64,000 bases of DNA from positions 168,681 to 232,680 of the forward strand of contig NZ_RKQL01000003.1 in assembly GCF_003843835.1 (NCBI RefSeq), written 5' to 3'. Within the stretch, counting starts at the first letter, position 1, and every line of letters begins with the position of its first letter. Under the pieces are notes generated by a model. The model saw only the letters and a program-made list of their open reading frames with translations, had not been told where the DNA came from and ran no database searches. Positions 49,547 through 58,397 of the stretch are shown in pieces. The stretch comes from Tibeticola sediminis (GTDB taxonomy: Bacteria; Pseudomonadota; Gammaproteobacteria; Burkholderiales; Burkholderiaceae_C). Position numbers and translations under genes: made by a program.

Positions 49547-50562
49547 GGCGTGCTCCTCCAGAGCGTGCGCAGCTGCGCCCAGAGCTGTTCGGCACGGCCT
49601 GGCACATGGTCCATCGGCAGCCCCGCGCGCGACCACTCGACCATCGAACCCGGATAGAGCTGCACGCCGCTTTGCCCCAACACCTCGGAGAGCACGAACC
49701 AGTTGATCGCAGCCCAGTGGCCGGTGTTGCAAAAACTGACCATGCGCGTGGGCGCAGCTCCGGCGCGGGCCTGCCACGGGCCTTGCGCGGCGATGCGCGC
49801 CAGCGTGGCGGCATCGGGCAGACGGGCGCTGCCGTCGGGGAACCACTGTGCATGGTCGAAGGACTGCGCGCCCGGCAGCGTGCCCGGGCGGCGGGCGGCC
49901 GGAGCCTTGATCGCACCCCGGTAAAACGGCGCCGGGCGCGCATCGAGCAGCAGCGTTTGCGGATCACCGAGCCGCGCGCGCACCTCTTCCAGGCTGGCCC
50001 GCACCGATGCGTCGAGCCGCGGTGTATAGGTGGAGGGCGTGACCGTCGCCGGCTGCCGGGCCAAGGGCAAACCGGCGTCGATCCAGGCCGGTGCGCCGCC
50101 GTTGAGTATGGCCAGGCGGCGCAGGCCCAGCCAGCGCAGCGTCCAATAGACGCGCGCGGCCGCCCCGAAATCCGACGCCTCCTCGCCATCGCCGACGATC
50201 ACCACCGGCGTTTGCGCGTCGAGGCCCAAGCTGCGCACCCAGGCGGTGAGTTCGGGCAGCGGTCGCTCCTCCCCGAGCGGCCCACGCCAGCGCGAATACG
50301 GCGCCGAGACCGCCCCGGCGAGCCAGCGCGCGGCGTCAGCGGGTGCCTCGTCGTCGGGCTCGCGGATGTCGAGAATGCGCACGCGGCCGAGCCAAGGGCG
50401 CAGAGCCGACGCCTCGATCAGCGGACCCAAGTTGGAGCCCGTCGCTGCCGCCGCCTCGCCCACCGGGCGCAGCGACGCCGCGGGCGCATGGCCCAACATC
50501 ACGACGGAGAGCGCCCACCCGGCCAGAACCGTGCGGCGGCGCAGAGAAAAACCGATGTCCAT
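49543..50562 (-). CDS. Tandem-rhodanese sulfurtransferase with twin-arginine signal
   Basis: A 339-residue protein. The N-terminus reads SLRRRTVLAGWALSVVMLG, a likely Tat signal, so the enzyme would act in the periplasm. Two rhodanese domains follow: the first (about 50-175) lacks the active cysteine, the second has it in FCNTGHWAAIN (Cys278). Such enzymes move sulfur from thiosulfate or similar donors to thiophilic acceptors. The ATG at 50562 is preferred; an ATG 27 bases upstream is also in frame. It is translationally coupled to the YeeE-type transporter. Confidence 0.87.
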   Translation of the reverse strand: MDIGFSLRRRTVLAGWALSVVMLGHAPAASLRPVGEAAAATGSNLGPLIEASALRPWLGRVRILDIREPDDEAPADAARWLAGAVSAPYSRWRGPLGEERPLPELTAWVRSLGLDAQTPVVIVGDGEEASDFGAAARVYWTLRWLGLRRLAILNGGAPAWIDAGLPLARQPATVTPSTYTPRLDASVRASLEEVRARLGDPQTLLLDARPAPFYRGAIKAPAARRPGTLPGAQSFDHAQWFPDGSARLPDAATLARIAAQGPWQARAGAAPTRMVSFCNTGHWAAINWFVLSEVLGQSGVQLYPGSMVEWSRAGLPMDHVPGRAEQLWAQLRTLWRSTP

Positions 50563-50590
50563 GCCGGTATTGTCCGAAATCGCCTTCATA

Positions 50591-50622
50591 TTCGAAACGA
50601 CTGAATTTTCATACGCTTCGAA
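50591..50622 (-). promoter_or_regulatory. Pair of TTCGAA sites upstream of the sulfurtransferase gene
   Basis: TTCGAA occurs at 50591-50596 and 50617-50622 in an AT-richer stretch just upstream of the rhodanese start. The same motif recurs in front of the adjacent LysR-type gene, so both may be targets of that regulator. Confidence 0.4.
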
Positions 50623-50692
50623 CGGGACGTAATAACGACGCGCGGGCCGCCCCGCCCGCACCGACGCGCGAGCAGAGAAGCCTCTCCGCCGA

Positions 50693-51595
50693 TCACACCT
50701 CGAACAAGCCCGTGCGCGCCACTTCGGTAATCGCGGTCACGGCCGGGTGGGTGATGCGACGTTCGACCGAGATCGCAAAGAACTCCTCGACCAGTTCGTG
50801 GCTGCGCCCGATGCACACGGCGCCGGTTTGGGCCGTCACCTCGGCTTCGAGCACGCTGGGTGCGACGAACACCCCGCGGCCCTCGCGGCCAAAGGCGGTC
50901 ATGAGTGCGCCGTCGTCGAACTCGCCGACGATCTGCGGGCTGAGCCGCTCGCGCGCGAGCCAACCGTCGATCTGCCCGCGCAGTGCCGAGCTCGCGCCCG
51001 GCAGCAGCATCGGCATCCCGTCGAGACAATGCGGGAAGGCGCCGTGCAGCCGCGCCTGCAGCGCTGGCGCGGCGAAAAAGCTGGTCGTGGTGCGGCCCAA
51101 GGGATGGTTGAAGGCCCGCACGCTGAGCCGACGCGACAGCGGCTCGTCGGCGATCACCAGGTCGAGCCGGTGCAGCGCGAGCTGCGCCAGCAGATCACCC
51201 AGCCGGCCTTCGCTGCCGATGAGCCGCAGCGGCTGTGTGAGCGCCAGCGCCGGCTCGAGCAGGCGATAGGCCACCGCCTTGGCCACGGAATCGGCGACGC
51301 CGACGCGAAACTCCAGCACCCGGGGCGCTTCGCGCTGCGGTCGCCGCAGCGCCTCCTCGAGCTCGCGGCCGAGCGCGAAGATTTCATCGGCATAGCGCAG
51401 CGCCGTGCGCCCTTCGTCGGTCAGCACCAATTGCCGGCCCTGTTTGCGAAACAACTTGCAGTTGAGCGCGGCCTCGAGAAGCTTGATCTGCCCCGAGAGC
51501 GTCTGCGGCGTCGTGGCCAGCACCTCGCCCGCGCGCACGATGCCGCCCGCGCGCGCCGCGACCCAAAAGTAGTGCAAATGCTTGAAGTTGATCAT
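50693..51595 (-). CDS. LysR-family transcriptional regulator, NhaR-like
   Basis: A 300-residue LysR protein. The winged helix-turn-helix is at residues 1-60, with INFKHLHYFWVAARAGGIVRAGEVL and TPQTLSGQIKLLEAAL, closest in pattern to NhaR. The substrate-binding domain spans about 90-295. NhaR in E. coli senses sodium; here the neighbours are sulfur genes, so the effector may differ. It is divergent from the IscR-like gene with 133 bp between, and upstream of the rhodanese gene on the same strand. Confidence 0.88.
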   Translation of the reverse strand: MINFKHLHYFWVAARAGGIVRAGEVLATTPQTLSGQIKLLEAALNCKLFRKQGRQLVLTDEGRTALRYADEIFALGRELEEALRRPQREAPRVLEFRVGVADSVAKAVAYRLLEPALALTQPLRLIGSEGRLGDLLAQLALHRLDLVIADEPLSRRLSVRAFNHPLGRTTTSFFAAPALQARLHGAFPHCLDGMPMLLPGASSALRGQIDGWLARERLSPQIVGEFDDGALMTAFGREGRGVFVAPSVLEAEVTAQTGAVCIGRSHELVEEFFAISVERRITHPAVTAITEVARTGLFEV

Positions 51596-51613
51596 CCGGC
51601 TCGCCCGTATTCA

Positions 51614-51659
51614 TCGAAAAACTCGAAGTGAAATAGTTTGAAATTCGAATTTACTCGAA
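51614..51659. promoter_or_regulatory. Cluster of TCGAA motifs between the LysR and IscR-like genes
   Basis: TCGAA occurs four times, at 51614, 51623, 51645 (inside palindrome ATTCGAAT) and 51655, in an AT-rich region. It is 19-64 bp upstream of the LysR start and about 70 bp from the IscR-like start. TTGAAA at 51639 and GATAGG at 51661, 16 bases apart, are a candidate plus-strand promoter. Autoregulation by the LysR protein is likely. Confidence 0.42.
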
Positions 51660-51728
51660 GGATAGGCTTGCCTACACTGAACTTATCCCCACATTCCGTA
51701 TCTGAAGGGGAAAACCAGGAGAGTTGCC

Positions 51729-52268
51729 ATGCGTCTGAGCACCAAAGGCCGTTTCGCCGTCACCGCCATGATTGATGTGGGCTTGCGCCAGAAGGCAGGG
51801 CCCGTGTCGCTCAACGACATTTCGGCCCGGCATCACATTTCGATGTCGTATCTCGAGCAGATGTTCGCCCGCCTGCGGCGCTCGGGTCTGGTCGAGAGCA
51901 CGCGCGGCCCGGGCGGCGGCTACACGCTGGCGCGGCCCGCCCGCGACATCTCGGTCGCCGACATCATCACGGCGGTCGAGACGACCGATGACGACGAGGC
52001 GCCCCGCGCTGGAGCCGAAGACGGCGTTTCGGCCATGACGGCGCAGCTCTGGTCCGAGCTGCAGGCACGCATGCTCGCCTACATGCAGTCGATCTCGCTC
52101 GAGCAGCTCATCGAGGAGCAACGCGCCCTTGTCGGGGAACCCGTCGCCGAGGAAAAGCCCCGGATGAAGCGCGGCATTTACCGCCGGCCAGAAACCCGCG
52201 CACCGGCTGCACCAGCGGTGCCCAACTCCGTGTTTGAACTCGGTCGACTCGCACTGGCGCCGCGTTGA
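51729..52268 (+). CDS. Rrf2-family regulator, IscR homologue lacking cluster cysteines
   Basis: A 179-residue protein that aligns along its length with IscR: MRLSTKGRFAVTAMIDVGLR, ISMSYLEQMFARLRRSGLV, RGPGGGYTLARP and LWSELQARMLAYMQSISLEQLIEEQ. In IscR three cysteines between the wing and the LW helix bind an iron-sulfur cluster; here that stretch (TTDDDEAPRAGAEDGVSAMT) has none. So it should behave as a permanently cluster-free form, or sense something else. No iscSUA genes follow; rnpB and a terminator do. AGGAG precedes the ATG. Confidence 0.9.
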   Translation: MRLSTKGRFAVTAMIDVGLRQKAGPVSLNDISARHHISMSYLEQMFARLRRSGLVESTRGPGGGYTLARPARDISVADIITAVETTDDDEAPRAGAEDGVSAMTAQLWSELQARMLAYMQSISLEQLIEEQRALVGEPVAEEKPRMKRGIYRRPETRAPAAPAVPNSVFELGRLALAPR

Positions 52269-52295
52269 GGCGCTCCCGCGACCGAGCCACCGCAG

Positions 52296-52322
52296 CCCAC
52301 GCCGACGCGTGGGCATTTTTTT
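52296..52322 (+). terminator. Intrinsic terminator after the IscR-like gene
   Basis: GCCCACG (52296-52302) pairs with CGTGGGC (52309-52315) around a six-base loop, followed by a run of T. It ends the plus-strand transcript, 27 bp after the stop codon, before it enters rnpB from the opposite side. Confidence 0.85.
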
Positions 52323-52336
52323 GCTCGGGAAAAAAG

Positions 52337-52670
52337 TGTGAAGCCCGCCGATACGCCGGATTCTGTGCACCCCGGTGACCCGGGGCGTGACCGTCATTCA
52401 TCTGGGCCGGGGGTCACCCACCCGGCTCGGTGCCACCTACCCGCACACTCCGCGGGCCGCATCATCGTGTGCCTATTTGGTGTTGCTGCGCGTAGAGATT
52501 GCCCGTTTCACCCGAACTCAATCGGCTCGTCTCTGTTGCTCTGATCCTCACCTTATACCTTGCGGCTTTCGGTGGAGAGGTGTTACCTCCTACGCTGCCC
52601 TGTGCAGTCCGGACGTTCCTCCAGTGCGCCCTTTCGGGACATGCACCAGCGACGGCCTGGCAGGCTTCAC
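52337..52670 (-). ncRNA. rnpB: RNase P RNA, bacterial type A
   Basis: The minus strand shows the conserved blocks of RNase P RNA in order: GAAGCC at the 5' end, GGAGGAACGTCCGGACTGC, AGGGCAGCGTAGGAGGTAAC, GCAACAGAGA, GGGTGAAACGG, ACCAAATAG, GATGAATGACGGTC, ACAGAATCCGGCGTAT and a closing GGGCTTCAC that pairs with the 5' end. About 334 nt. The segment between GTGAAACGG and CCAAATAG is very short, so the P13/P14 part seems reduced. A T6 run follows the 3' end. GATAAT at 52684-52679 is a good -10. This is the catalytic RNA that matures tRNA 5' ends. Confidence 0.95.
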
Positions 52671-52771
52671 ACGAGCGATTATCGGTGAGTCCGAATGGAC
52701 CGGTGTCGCGCCGGATTTGCGAACGATGGATATGATCCAGCCCCCTGCTTGATCGACACAAGCTGACACAG

Positions 52772-54589
52772 ATGATCCGACTCTCCGAACTCAAGCTGCC
52801 GCTGGCGGCGCTGCCGGTCGAAGTGCGCCGCGCGGCCGACGCACCCGCCGAGACCGAGGCCGACCGGGCCCCCGCACCGCACCCCATCGCGGCGCTGCGC
52901 GCACTGGCCGCGGAGCGACTGGGCTTGGCCGAGCGGGACATTGCCACGCTCGAAGTGTTCAAACGCAGCTTCGATGCGCGCAAGGCCGAGATCCGCGCGG
53001 TGTACATCGTCGATGTCGCCTTGCGTGAGGGACTGTCCGAGGCCGACCTGCTCGCGCAGCATGCGGGCGACCCGCACATCCGCCCCACACCCGACATGCG
53101 TTGGCACCCGCCGGTGCACGCCCCCGCGGGATTGGCGCGGCGGCCGGTGGTGGTGGGCTTTGGGCCAGCCGGCATGTTCGCGGCCTTGGTGCTCGCGCAG
53201 ATGGGGTTTCGGCCGATCGTGCTCGAGCGCGGCCGCCCGGTGCGACAGCGCACCAAGGACACCTGGGGCCTGTGGCGCAAGCGCATCCTCACACCGGAGT
53301 CGAACGTGCAGTTCGGCGAGGGCGGCGCGGGGACGTTCTCGGACGGCAAGCTCTACAGCCAGATCCGCGACCCGCGCCATCTGGGCCGCAAGGTGCTCCA
53401 GGAGTTCGTCGACGCCGGCGCCCCACCCGAAATTCTGTATGAGGCGCATCCGCACATCGGCACCTTCAAGCTCGTGAAGGTGGTCGAGAGTCTGCGCGCA
53501 CAGATCCTCGCGCTCGGTGGCGAGGTGCGCTTCGAGCAACGCGTGACCGACCTGGTCCTGTCGGACGAGGCAGGCGTGCGGCGCGTCACCGGGCTCGAGG
53601 TGCTCGACCAGCGCAGCGGCCAAACACAGCGCCTCGATGCCGACCATGTGGTGCTCGCCCTCGGCCACAGCTCGCGCGACACCTTTGCGAGGCTGCACCG
53701 ACGCGGCGTGTTCCTCGAGCCCAAGCCCTTCTCCATCGGCGTGCGCATCGAGCATCCGCAAAGCCTCATCGACCGCGCGCGCTGGGGCCGCCATGCCGGC
53801 CACCCGCTCTTGGGCGCGGCGGATTACAAGCTGGTCCACCACGCGGCAAACGGGCGCACCGTCTACAGCTTTTGCATGTGCCCGGGCGGCACGGTGGTCG
53901 CCGCCACCAGCGAGCCGGGGCGGGTCGTCACCAACGGCATGAGCCAATACTCGCGCGCCGAGCGCAATGCCAACGCGGGTCTGGTGGTGGGCATCGAGCC
54001 GGCCGACTTCCCCACACTCGACCGCGCGGCTTGGGTCGAGGCTTTCGGTGCCGAAGACGGTGGGCGCTTTGCCGATGAGGCCGAAGCGCTGGCGCGGGAG
54101 ACGCCCGCGCGCGTGCATCCGCTTGCGGGCATCGTGCTGCAGCGCGGGCTCGAGTCGCGCGCGTTTGCCGCGGGCGGCGGCACCTACGAGGCGCCGGGGC
54201 AGCTGGTGGGGGACTTGCTCGCCGGTCGGCCCTCGACCCGCTTTGGGGAGGTGCTGCCGTCCTACAAACCCGGCGTGAAGCTTGGCGACCTCGCCGAGGT
54301 GCTGCCCGCTGAGGTCATCGAGGCGATGCGCGAGGCGCTGCCGGTGTTTGGGCGCCGCATTCCCGGCTACGACCGGGCCGACGCCGTGCTCACCGGCGTC
54401 GAAACCCGCACCTCGGCGCCGCTGCGCATCACGCGCGGCGCCGATTTTCAAAGCCTCAACACGCGCGGCCTGTTTCCGTGCGGCGAGGGCGCGGGCTATG
54501 CCGGCGGCATTCTCTCGGCCGGGGTGGACGGAATAGAGGTTGGCGAAGCGGTGGCCCAGAGCCTCGTGGCGGCCGCCGTCCAAAACTAA
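52772..54589 (+). CDS. FAD-dependent oxidoreductase (COG2509-type)
   Basis: A 605-residue flavoprotein. About 120 N-terminal residues form a small domain before the dinucleotide fold VVVGFGPAGMFAALVL near 126-141. Further marks are VQFGEGGAGTFSDGKLYSQIRDPR, FCMCPGGTVVAATSEPGRVVTNGMSQYSR and the C-terminal FPCGEGAGYAGGILSAGVDG. The family is widespread and annotated only as NAD(P)/FAD-dependent dehydrogenase; the substrate is unknown. The gene stands alone on plus between rnpB and a shared terminator. Confidence 0.9.
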   Translation: MIRLSELKLPLAALPVEVRRAADAPAETEADRAPAPHPIAALRALAAERLGLAERDIATLEVFKRSFDARKAEIRAVYIVDVALREGLSEADLLAQHAGDPHIRPTPDMRWHPPVHAPAGLARRPVVVGFGPAGMFAALVLAQMGFRPIVLERGRPVRQRTKDTWGLWRKRILTPESNVQFGEGGAGTFSDGKLYSQIRDPRHLGRKVLQEFVDAGAPPEILYEAHPHIGTFKLVKVVESLRAQILALGGEVRFEQRVTDLVLSDEAGVRRVTGLEVLDQRSGQTQRLDADHVVLALGHSSRDTFARLHRRGVFLEPKPFSIGVRIEHPQSLIDRARWGRHAGHPLLGAADYKLVHHAANGRTVYSFCMCPGGTVVAATSEPGRVVTNGMSQYSRAERNANAGLVVGIEPADFPTLDRAAWVEAFGAEDGGRFADEAEALARETPARVHPLAGIVLQRGLESRAFAAGGGTYEAPGQLVGDLLAGRPSTRFGEVLPSYKPGVKLGDLAEVLPAEVIEAMREALPVFGRRIPGYDRADAVLTGVETRTSAPLRITRGADFQSLNTRGLFPCGEGAGYAGGILSAGVDGIEVGEAVAQSLVAAAVQN

Positions 54590-54614
54590 AAACCGCAGAC
54601 GATGCTGCGGTTTT
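54589..54614. terminator. Bidirectional intrinsic terminator
   Basis: AAAACCGCAG (54589-54598) and CTGCGGTTTT (54605-54614) form a perfect 10-bp stem with loop ACGATG. The A and T flanks give a T run on either strand. It overlaps the stop of the flavoprotein gene (plus) and lies 58 bp beyond htpX (minus), so it serves both. Confidence 0.85.
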
Positions 54615-54671
54615 CAGAGCAATCAAGGTCCATCTGACGCTGGCATCCCAGCGAAAAGACCCGTATCGGTC

Positions 54672-55544
54672 TTACAAGGCCTGCAGCGCGGCAATGCGCT
54701 CTTCGATCGGTGGATGGGTGGCGAACAGCGCGCCGACCGAGCCCGCGATTCCGAAGGCCTCGACCGATTTGGGCAATTCGGCCGGGTGCAGGCGGCCGAG
54801 CCGCGCCAGTGCATTGATCATCGGCTGCTTGCGGCCCAGCAGTTGCGCCGAGCCCGCGTCGGCGCGGAATTCGCGCTGCCGGCTGAACCAGGCCACGATG
54901 ATGGCCGCGAGGAAGCCCAGCACGATGTCGAGCACGATGGTGGTGACCATGTAGCCGATGCCGGGACCGCTGTCGCGGTCGTCGCCACGGCGCAGGAAAC
55001 TGTCGACGGCAAACCCAATCGCGCGGCTCAGGAAGACGACGAAGGTGTTCATGACGCCTTGAATCAGCGTCATCGTGACCATGTCGCCGTTGGCAATGTG
55101 CGCCACCTCGTGCCCGAGCACGGCCTCGATTTCCTCGTGCGTCATGTTCTGCAGCAGCCCGGTGGACACCGCCACCAGTGCCGAATCGCGGAACGCACCG
55201 GTGGCAAAGGCGTTGGGGTCACCCTCGAAAATGCCGACCTCGGGCATGCCGATGCCAGCCTTCTGGGCCAGGTTGTGCACGGTGTTGACGAGCCAGGCCT
55301 CGTCGGCGTTGCGCGGCTGCTCGATCACCTGCACGCCCGCGCTCCACTTCGCGATCGGCTTACTCATCAGCAGCGAAATGATCGAGCCGCCAAAACCCAT
55401 GACCAAGGCAAACATCAACAGCGAACCGAGGTTGATGCCGCTGGCGGAAAGATAGCGGTCGACGCCGAGCAAGCGCACGGCGATCCCCAGAACCACGATG
55501 ACCGCCAGGTTGGTGAGCACGAACAGTGTGATGCGTTTGAACAT
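54672..55544 (-). CDS. htpX: Membrane zinc metalloprotease HtpX
   Basis: A 290-residue M48 protease. Two hydrophobic segments lie near residues 5-25 and 38-58, the zinc site is HEVAH at 145-149, and [13 protein letters not shown] gives the third ligand. It degrades damaged membrane proteins together with FtsH. The ATG at 55544 matches the family start MFKRI; the frame extends upstream without support. Confidence 0.96.
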   Translation of the reverse strand: MFKRITLFVLTNLAVIVVLGIAVRLLGVDRYLSASGINLGSLLMFALVMGFGGSIISLLMSKPIAKWSAGVQVIEQPRNADEAWLVNTVHNLAQKAGIGMPEVGIFEGDPNAFATGAFRDSALVAVSTGLLQNMTHEEIEAVLGHEVAHIANGDMVTMTLIQGVMNTFVVFLSRAIGFAVDSFLRRGDDRDSGPGIGYMVTTIVLDIVLGFLAAIIVAWFSRQREFRADAGSAQLLGRKQPMINALARLGRLHPAELPKSVEAFGIAGSVGALFATHPPIEERIAALQAL

Positions 55545-55651
55545 GTTGAACAGGCTGAGAGCGCCCCGAAGTCTGGGCGAGATGCGGATGGCAGGGTCAG
55601 ACGAGGGGAAATCAAGCACCGCAGCCGAAATTCCCGCCCGCGGCGTGGAAA

Positions 55652-56464
55652 TCAGCCAGACGCAGGGCGGGCGCGCGCCGGCCGAAACACCGCCGGGTCG
55701 TCGTAGAAGCCCGGGTCTGCATTCGCGGGCCACCAGAGCGGTACGCCCAGCACCGGCAAAGGCGCAAAGGGCTTGGCCGCCAGCCGTTCGGGCAGCAGTT
55801 CCGGCACGACCTGCGCCTCGAGGGCGCGCAAATCCGACCACGGCGAGCGCACCCGCCAGACATGCACCGTGATCGACTTGTAGGGCCGCACGAGCTTCTC
55901 CAGCGCCGCATGGCCGAAAACGAGCAGTTGCGTCTGTGCCCACAGCGGCCGCAGCGCGCCAAACAGCACCGACCAGGCGCGCGCCGCCAAGGCGTCCCAC
56001 AGGGGCTCGGGGGCGTACAGAAAAGCCCCGTTTTCATCGAGCACGGTGAGCGCGTCACGTATCGGCCCACGGGTCGCGCCCACGCCGCGCGCGGCGATCT
56101 CGGCCGCCTGCAAGGCGTTCATGCGCGCCTTCACCCCGGGCAGTCCTAGCCAACAAATTCCATTGAAAAAATCGTGTAGCCCGGCGCGAACTGGCACTCG
56201 TTTGCTCTTAAAAATGTAGTCTTCATAGGCCTGCCCGGCGGGCAAGTCCTGCTGCGGCACGAAGCCCACCGGCGCGCCCCGCGCCCGCCCCTCTGCATCG
56301 AGCGCCGCGTGCAGCGCCTCACCCGCCGCAAGCCGCTGCCGCACCGCCACGATCGTCGGCTGCCAGGGTGCAAACCAGGGCGCGGGTGTTGGAGTCGCCG
56401 CAGGCAGCGCGTCGGCCCAGCCGGATGTGTCCATCGGGCACTGAAGCACACCGGTACCGGCCAT
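55652..56464 (-). CDS. DUF3025 domain protein
   Basis: A 270-residue soluble protein of the DUF3025 family. Recognisable text is [44 protein letters not shown] (positions about 80-123) and [17 protein letters not shown]. The family has no assigned function. It follows pyrC by 11 bp on the same strand. The ATG at 56464 is used; another ATG at 56434 and a TTG at 56479 are in frame. Confidence 0.82.
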   Translation of the reverse strand: MAGTGVLQCPMDTSGWADALPAATPTPAPWFAPWQPTIVAVRQRLAAGEALHAALDAEGRARGAPVGFVPQQDLPAGQAYEDYIFKSKRVPVRAGLHDFFNGICWLGLPGVKARMNALQAAEIAARGVGATRGPIRDALTVLDENGAFLYAPEPLWDALAARAWSVLFGALRPLWAQTQLLVFGHAALEKLVRPYKSITVHVWRVRSPWSDLRALEAQVVPELLPERLAAKPFAPLPVLGVPLWWPANADPGFYDDPAVFRPARARPASG

Positions 56465-56475
56465 GCCCCGCGTGC

Positions 56476-57519
56476 TCAAGCCCGCTCAGCCACCACCCGC
56501 CACCCCAGCGCCTCGCCCGCAGCCAGCGGCTTGAGCTCGGCTTCGCCGAAGGGGAAGGACGCGGGCGGTGTCCAGCGCTCGCGGCGCAGGGTGAGGGTGC
56601 CGGTGTTGCGCGGTAAGCCGTAGAAGTCGGGGCCGTGGTGGCTGGCGAACGCTTCGAGCCGGTCGAGCGCGCCGGCGGCCTCGAAAGCCTGGGCGTAGAG
56701 CTCGATTGCGGCGTGGGCGGTGTAGCAGCCGGCGCAGCCCACCGCGGCTTCCTTGAGAGCCGCGGGATGCGGCGCGCTGTCGGTGCCGAGGAAGAACTTC
56801 GGGCTGCCGCTGGTCGCCGCGGCCACCAGCGCCTGCCGGTGCTGCTCGCGCTTGAGCACGGGCAGGCAGTACCAATGCGGGCGAATGCCACCGGTGAACA
56901 GGGCGTTGCGGTTGTAGAGCAGATGATGCGCGGTGATGGTGGCGGCCAGGAGCCCATCGGCCTCGGCGACGTACTGAGCGGCTTCGCGCGTGGTGATGTG
57001 CTCCATCACGATCTTGAGTCCCGCAAAGTCGCGCCGCAGGGGCTCGAGCACGCACTCGATGAACACGGCTTCGCGGTCGAACAGGTCGACCTCGGGGTCG
57101 GTCACTTCTCCGTGCACCAGCAGCAGCAGGCCCTCGCGCTGCATGGCTTCGAGCGTTGCATAGGTCTTGCGGATGTCGGTCACGCCGGCATCGCTGTTGG
57201 TGGTGGCGCCAGCGGGGTAGAGCTTGACCGCCACCACGCCAGCGGCCTTGGCGCGGCGGATTTCCTCCGGGGGCAGGTTGTCGGTGAGGTAGAGCGTCAT
57301 CAACGGCTCGAACGCCATTCCCGTGGGCACGGCGGCCTGGATCCGCGCACGGTAGGCCAACGCCGCCTCGGCCGTGGTGACGGGCGGCTTCAAATTGGGC
57401 ATGACGATGGCGCGCGCGAACTGCGCGGCGGTGTGCGGCACGGTGGTTGCCAGCGCCGCGCCGTCGCGCAGGTGCAGATGCCAGTCGTCGGGTCGGGTGA
57501 GGGTGAGGGTGTCAGTCAT
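56476..57519 (-). CDS. pyrC: Dihydroorotase
   Basis: A 347-residue class II dihydroorotase of the E. coli PyrC type. It has [12 protein letters not shown] with the first two zinc histidines, [26 protein letters not shown] with the carbamylated lysine, [15 protein letters not shown], and FLGTDSAPH with the catalytic Asp. It closes carbamoyl aspartate to dihydroorotate in pyrimidine synthesis. The ATG at 57519 fits the family. Confidence 0.97.
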   Translation of the reverse strand: MTDTLTLTRPDDWHLHLRDGAALATTVPHTAAQFARAIVMPNLKPPVTTAEAALAYRARIQAAVPTGMAFEPLMTLYLTDNLPPEEIRRAKAAGVVAVKLYPAGATTNSDAGVTDIRKTYATLEAMQREGLLLLVHGEVTDPEVDLFDREAVFIECVLEPLRRDFAGLKIVMEHITTREAAQYVAEADGLLAATITAHHLLYNRNALFTGGIRPHWYCLPVLKREQHRQALVAAATSGSPKFFLGTDSAPHPAALKEAAVGCAGCYTAHAAIELYAQAFEAAGALDRLEAFASHHGPDFYGLPRNTGTLTLRRERWTPPASFPFGEAELKPLAAGEALGWRVVAERA

Positions 57520-57581
57520 GGAGCCGGATTGTCCCAAATGCGCCGATCCATGGCGCCCCGCCTTGCGACCGCCGCACCACG

Positions 57582-57605
57582 AAAACGGGCACCCGAGGGT
57601 GCCCG
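57582..57605 (-). terminator. Intrinsic terminator of the glt operon
   Basis: On the minus strand CGGGCACCC and GGGTGCCCG pair (57605-57586) with a two-base loop and are followed by TTTT. It lies 25 bp beyond the gltL stop, between gltL and pyrC. Confidence 0.85.
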
Positions 57606-57629
57606 CTGCGCGTGAGGCAAAGATGAAGG

Positions 57630-58373
57630 TCAGTGCGAAAGGATCTTGTCGAGGAAATCCTTGGTGCGCGGCTGACGGTTTTCGGGGTGGCCGAAGAACT
57701 CGTCTTTGGAGCAGTCTTCGAGGATGCGCCCGCCCACGTCGATGAAGATCACGCGGCTCGCCACCTTGCGTGCAAAGCCCATCTCATGCGTGACCACCAT
57801 CATGGTCATGCCCTCCTTGGCCAGCGTCACCATCACGTCGAGCACCTCGCCGACCATTTCGGGGTCGAGCGCCGAGGTGGGCTCGTCGAACAGCATGACG
57901 ATGGGGTCCATCGAGAGCGCACGCGCAATGGCCACGCGCTGCTGCTGCCCGCCCGAGAGCTGGCCCGGGAATTTGTCTTTGTGCGCCATCAGGCCCACCC
58001 GGTCGAGCATCTTGAGGCCGCGCGTCTTGGCCTCGTCGGGACTGCGCCCGAGCACCTTGACCTGCGCGAGCGTGAGGTTCTCGGTGACCGAAAGATGCGG
58101 AAACAGCTCGAAGTGCTGAAACACCATGCCCACGCGGCTGCGCAACTTGGGCAAATCGGTTTTGGGGTCGTGGACGGGAATGCCGTCGACCCAGATTTCG
58201 CCTTTCTGGATCGGCTCGAGGCCGTTGACGGTCTTGATGAGGGTGGACTTGCCCGAGCCCGAAGGGCCGCAAACCACCACCACGTCGCCCTTGGCGATGC
58301 TGACCGAGCAGTCGTTGAGCACCTGCACAGGGCCATACCATTTGGAAACATTCTTGAGTTCGATCATGTTCAT
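57630..58373 (-). CDS. gltL: Glutamate/aspartate ABC transporter ATPase
   Basis: A 247-residue ABC ATPase of the polar amino acid class. Walker [10 protein letters not shown] is near 37-45, the Q loop is [13 protein letters not shown], the signature is [15 protein letters not shown] and Walker B is [12 protein letters not shown]. It powers uptake through GltJ and GltK. It is the last gene of gltIJKL and is followed by a terminator. Confidence 0.95.
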   Translation of the reverse strand: MNMIELKNVSKWYGPVQVLNDCSVSIAKGDVVVVCGPSGSGKSTLIKTVNGLEPIQKGEIWVDGIPVHDPKTDLPKLRSRVGMVFQHFELFPHLSVTENLTLAQVKVLGRSPDEAKTRGLKMLDRVGLMAHKDKFPGQLSGGQQQRVAIARALSMDPIVMLFDEPTSALDPEMVGEVLDVMVTLAKEGMTMMVVTHEMGFARKVASRVIFIDVGGRILEDCSKDEFFGHPENRQPRTKDFLDKILSH

Positions 58374-58397
58374 TCTCCGGCGTGGATGCGAGCGCCA

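Noticed and set aside
52679-54583. 634-codon open frame on minus opposite the flavoprotein gene
   Set aside because: The plus-strand flavoprotein has complete FAD motifs; the minus frame is Arg/His/Ala-rich with none and overlaps the rnpB promoter.
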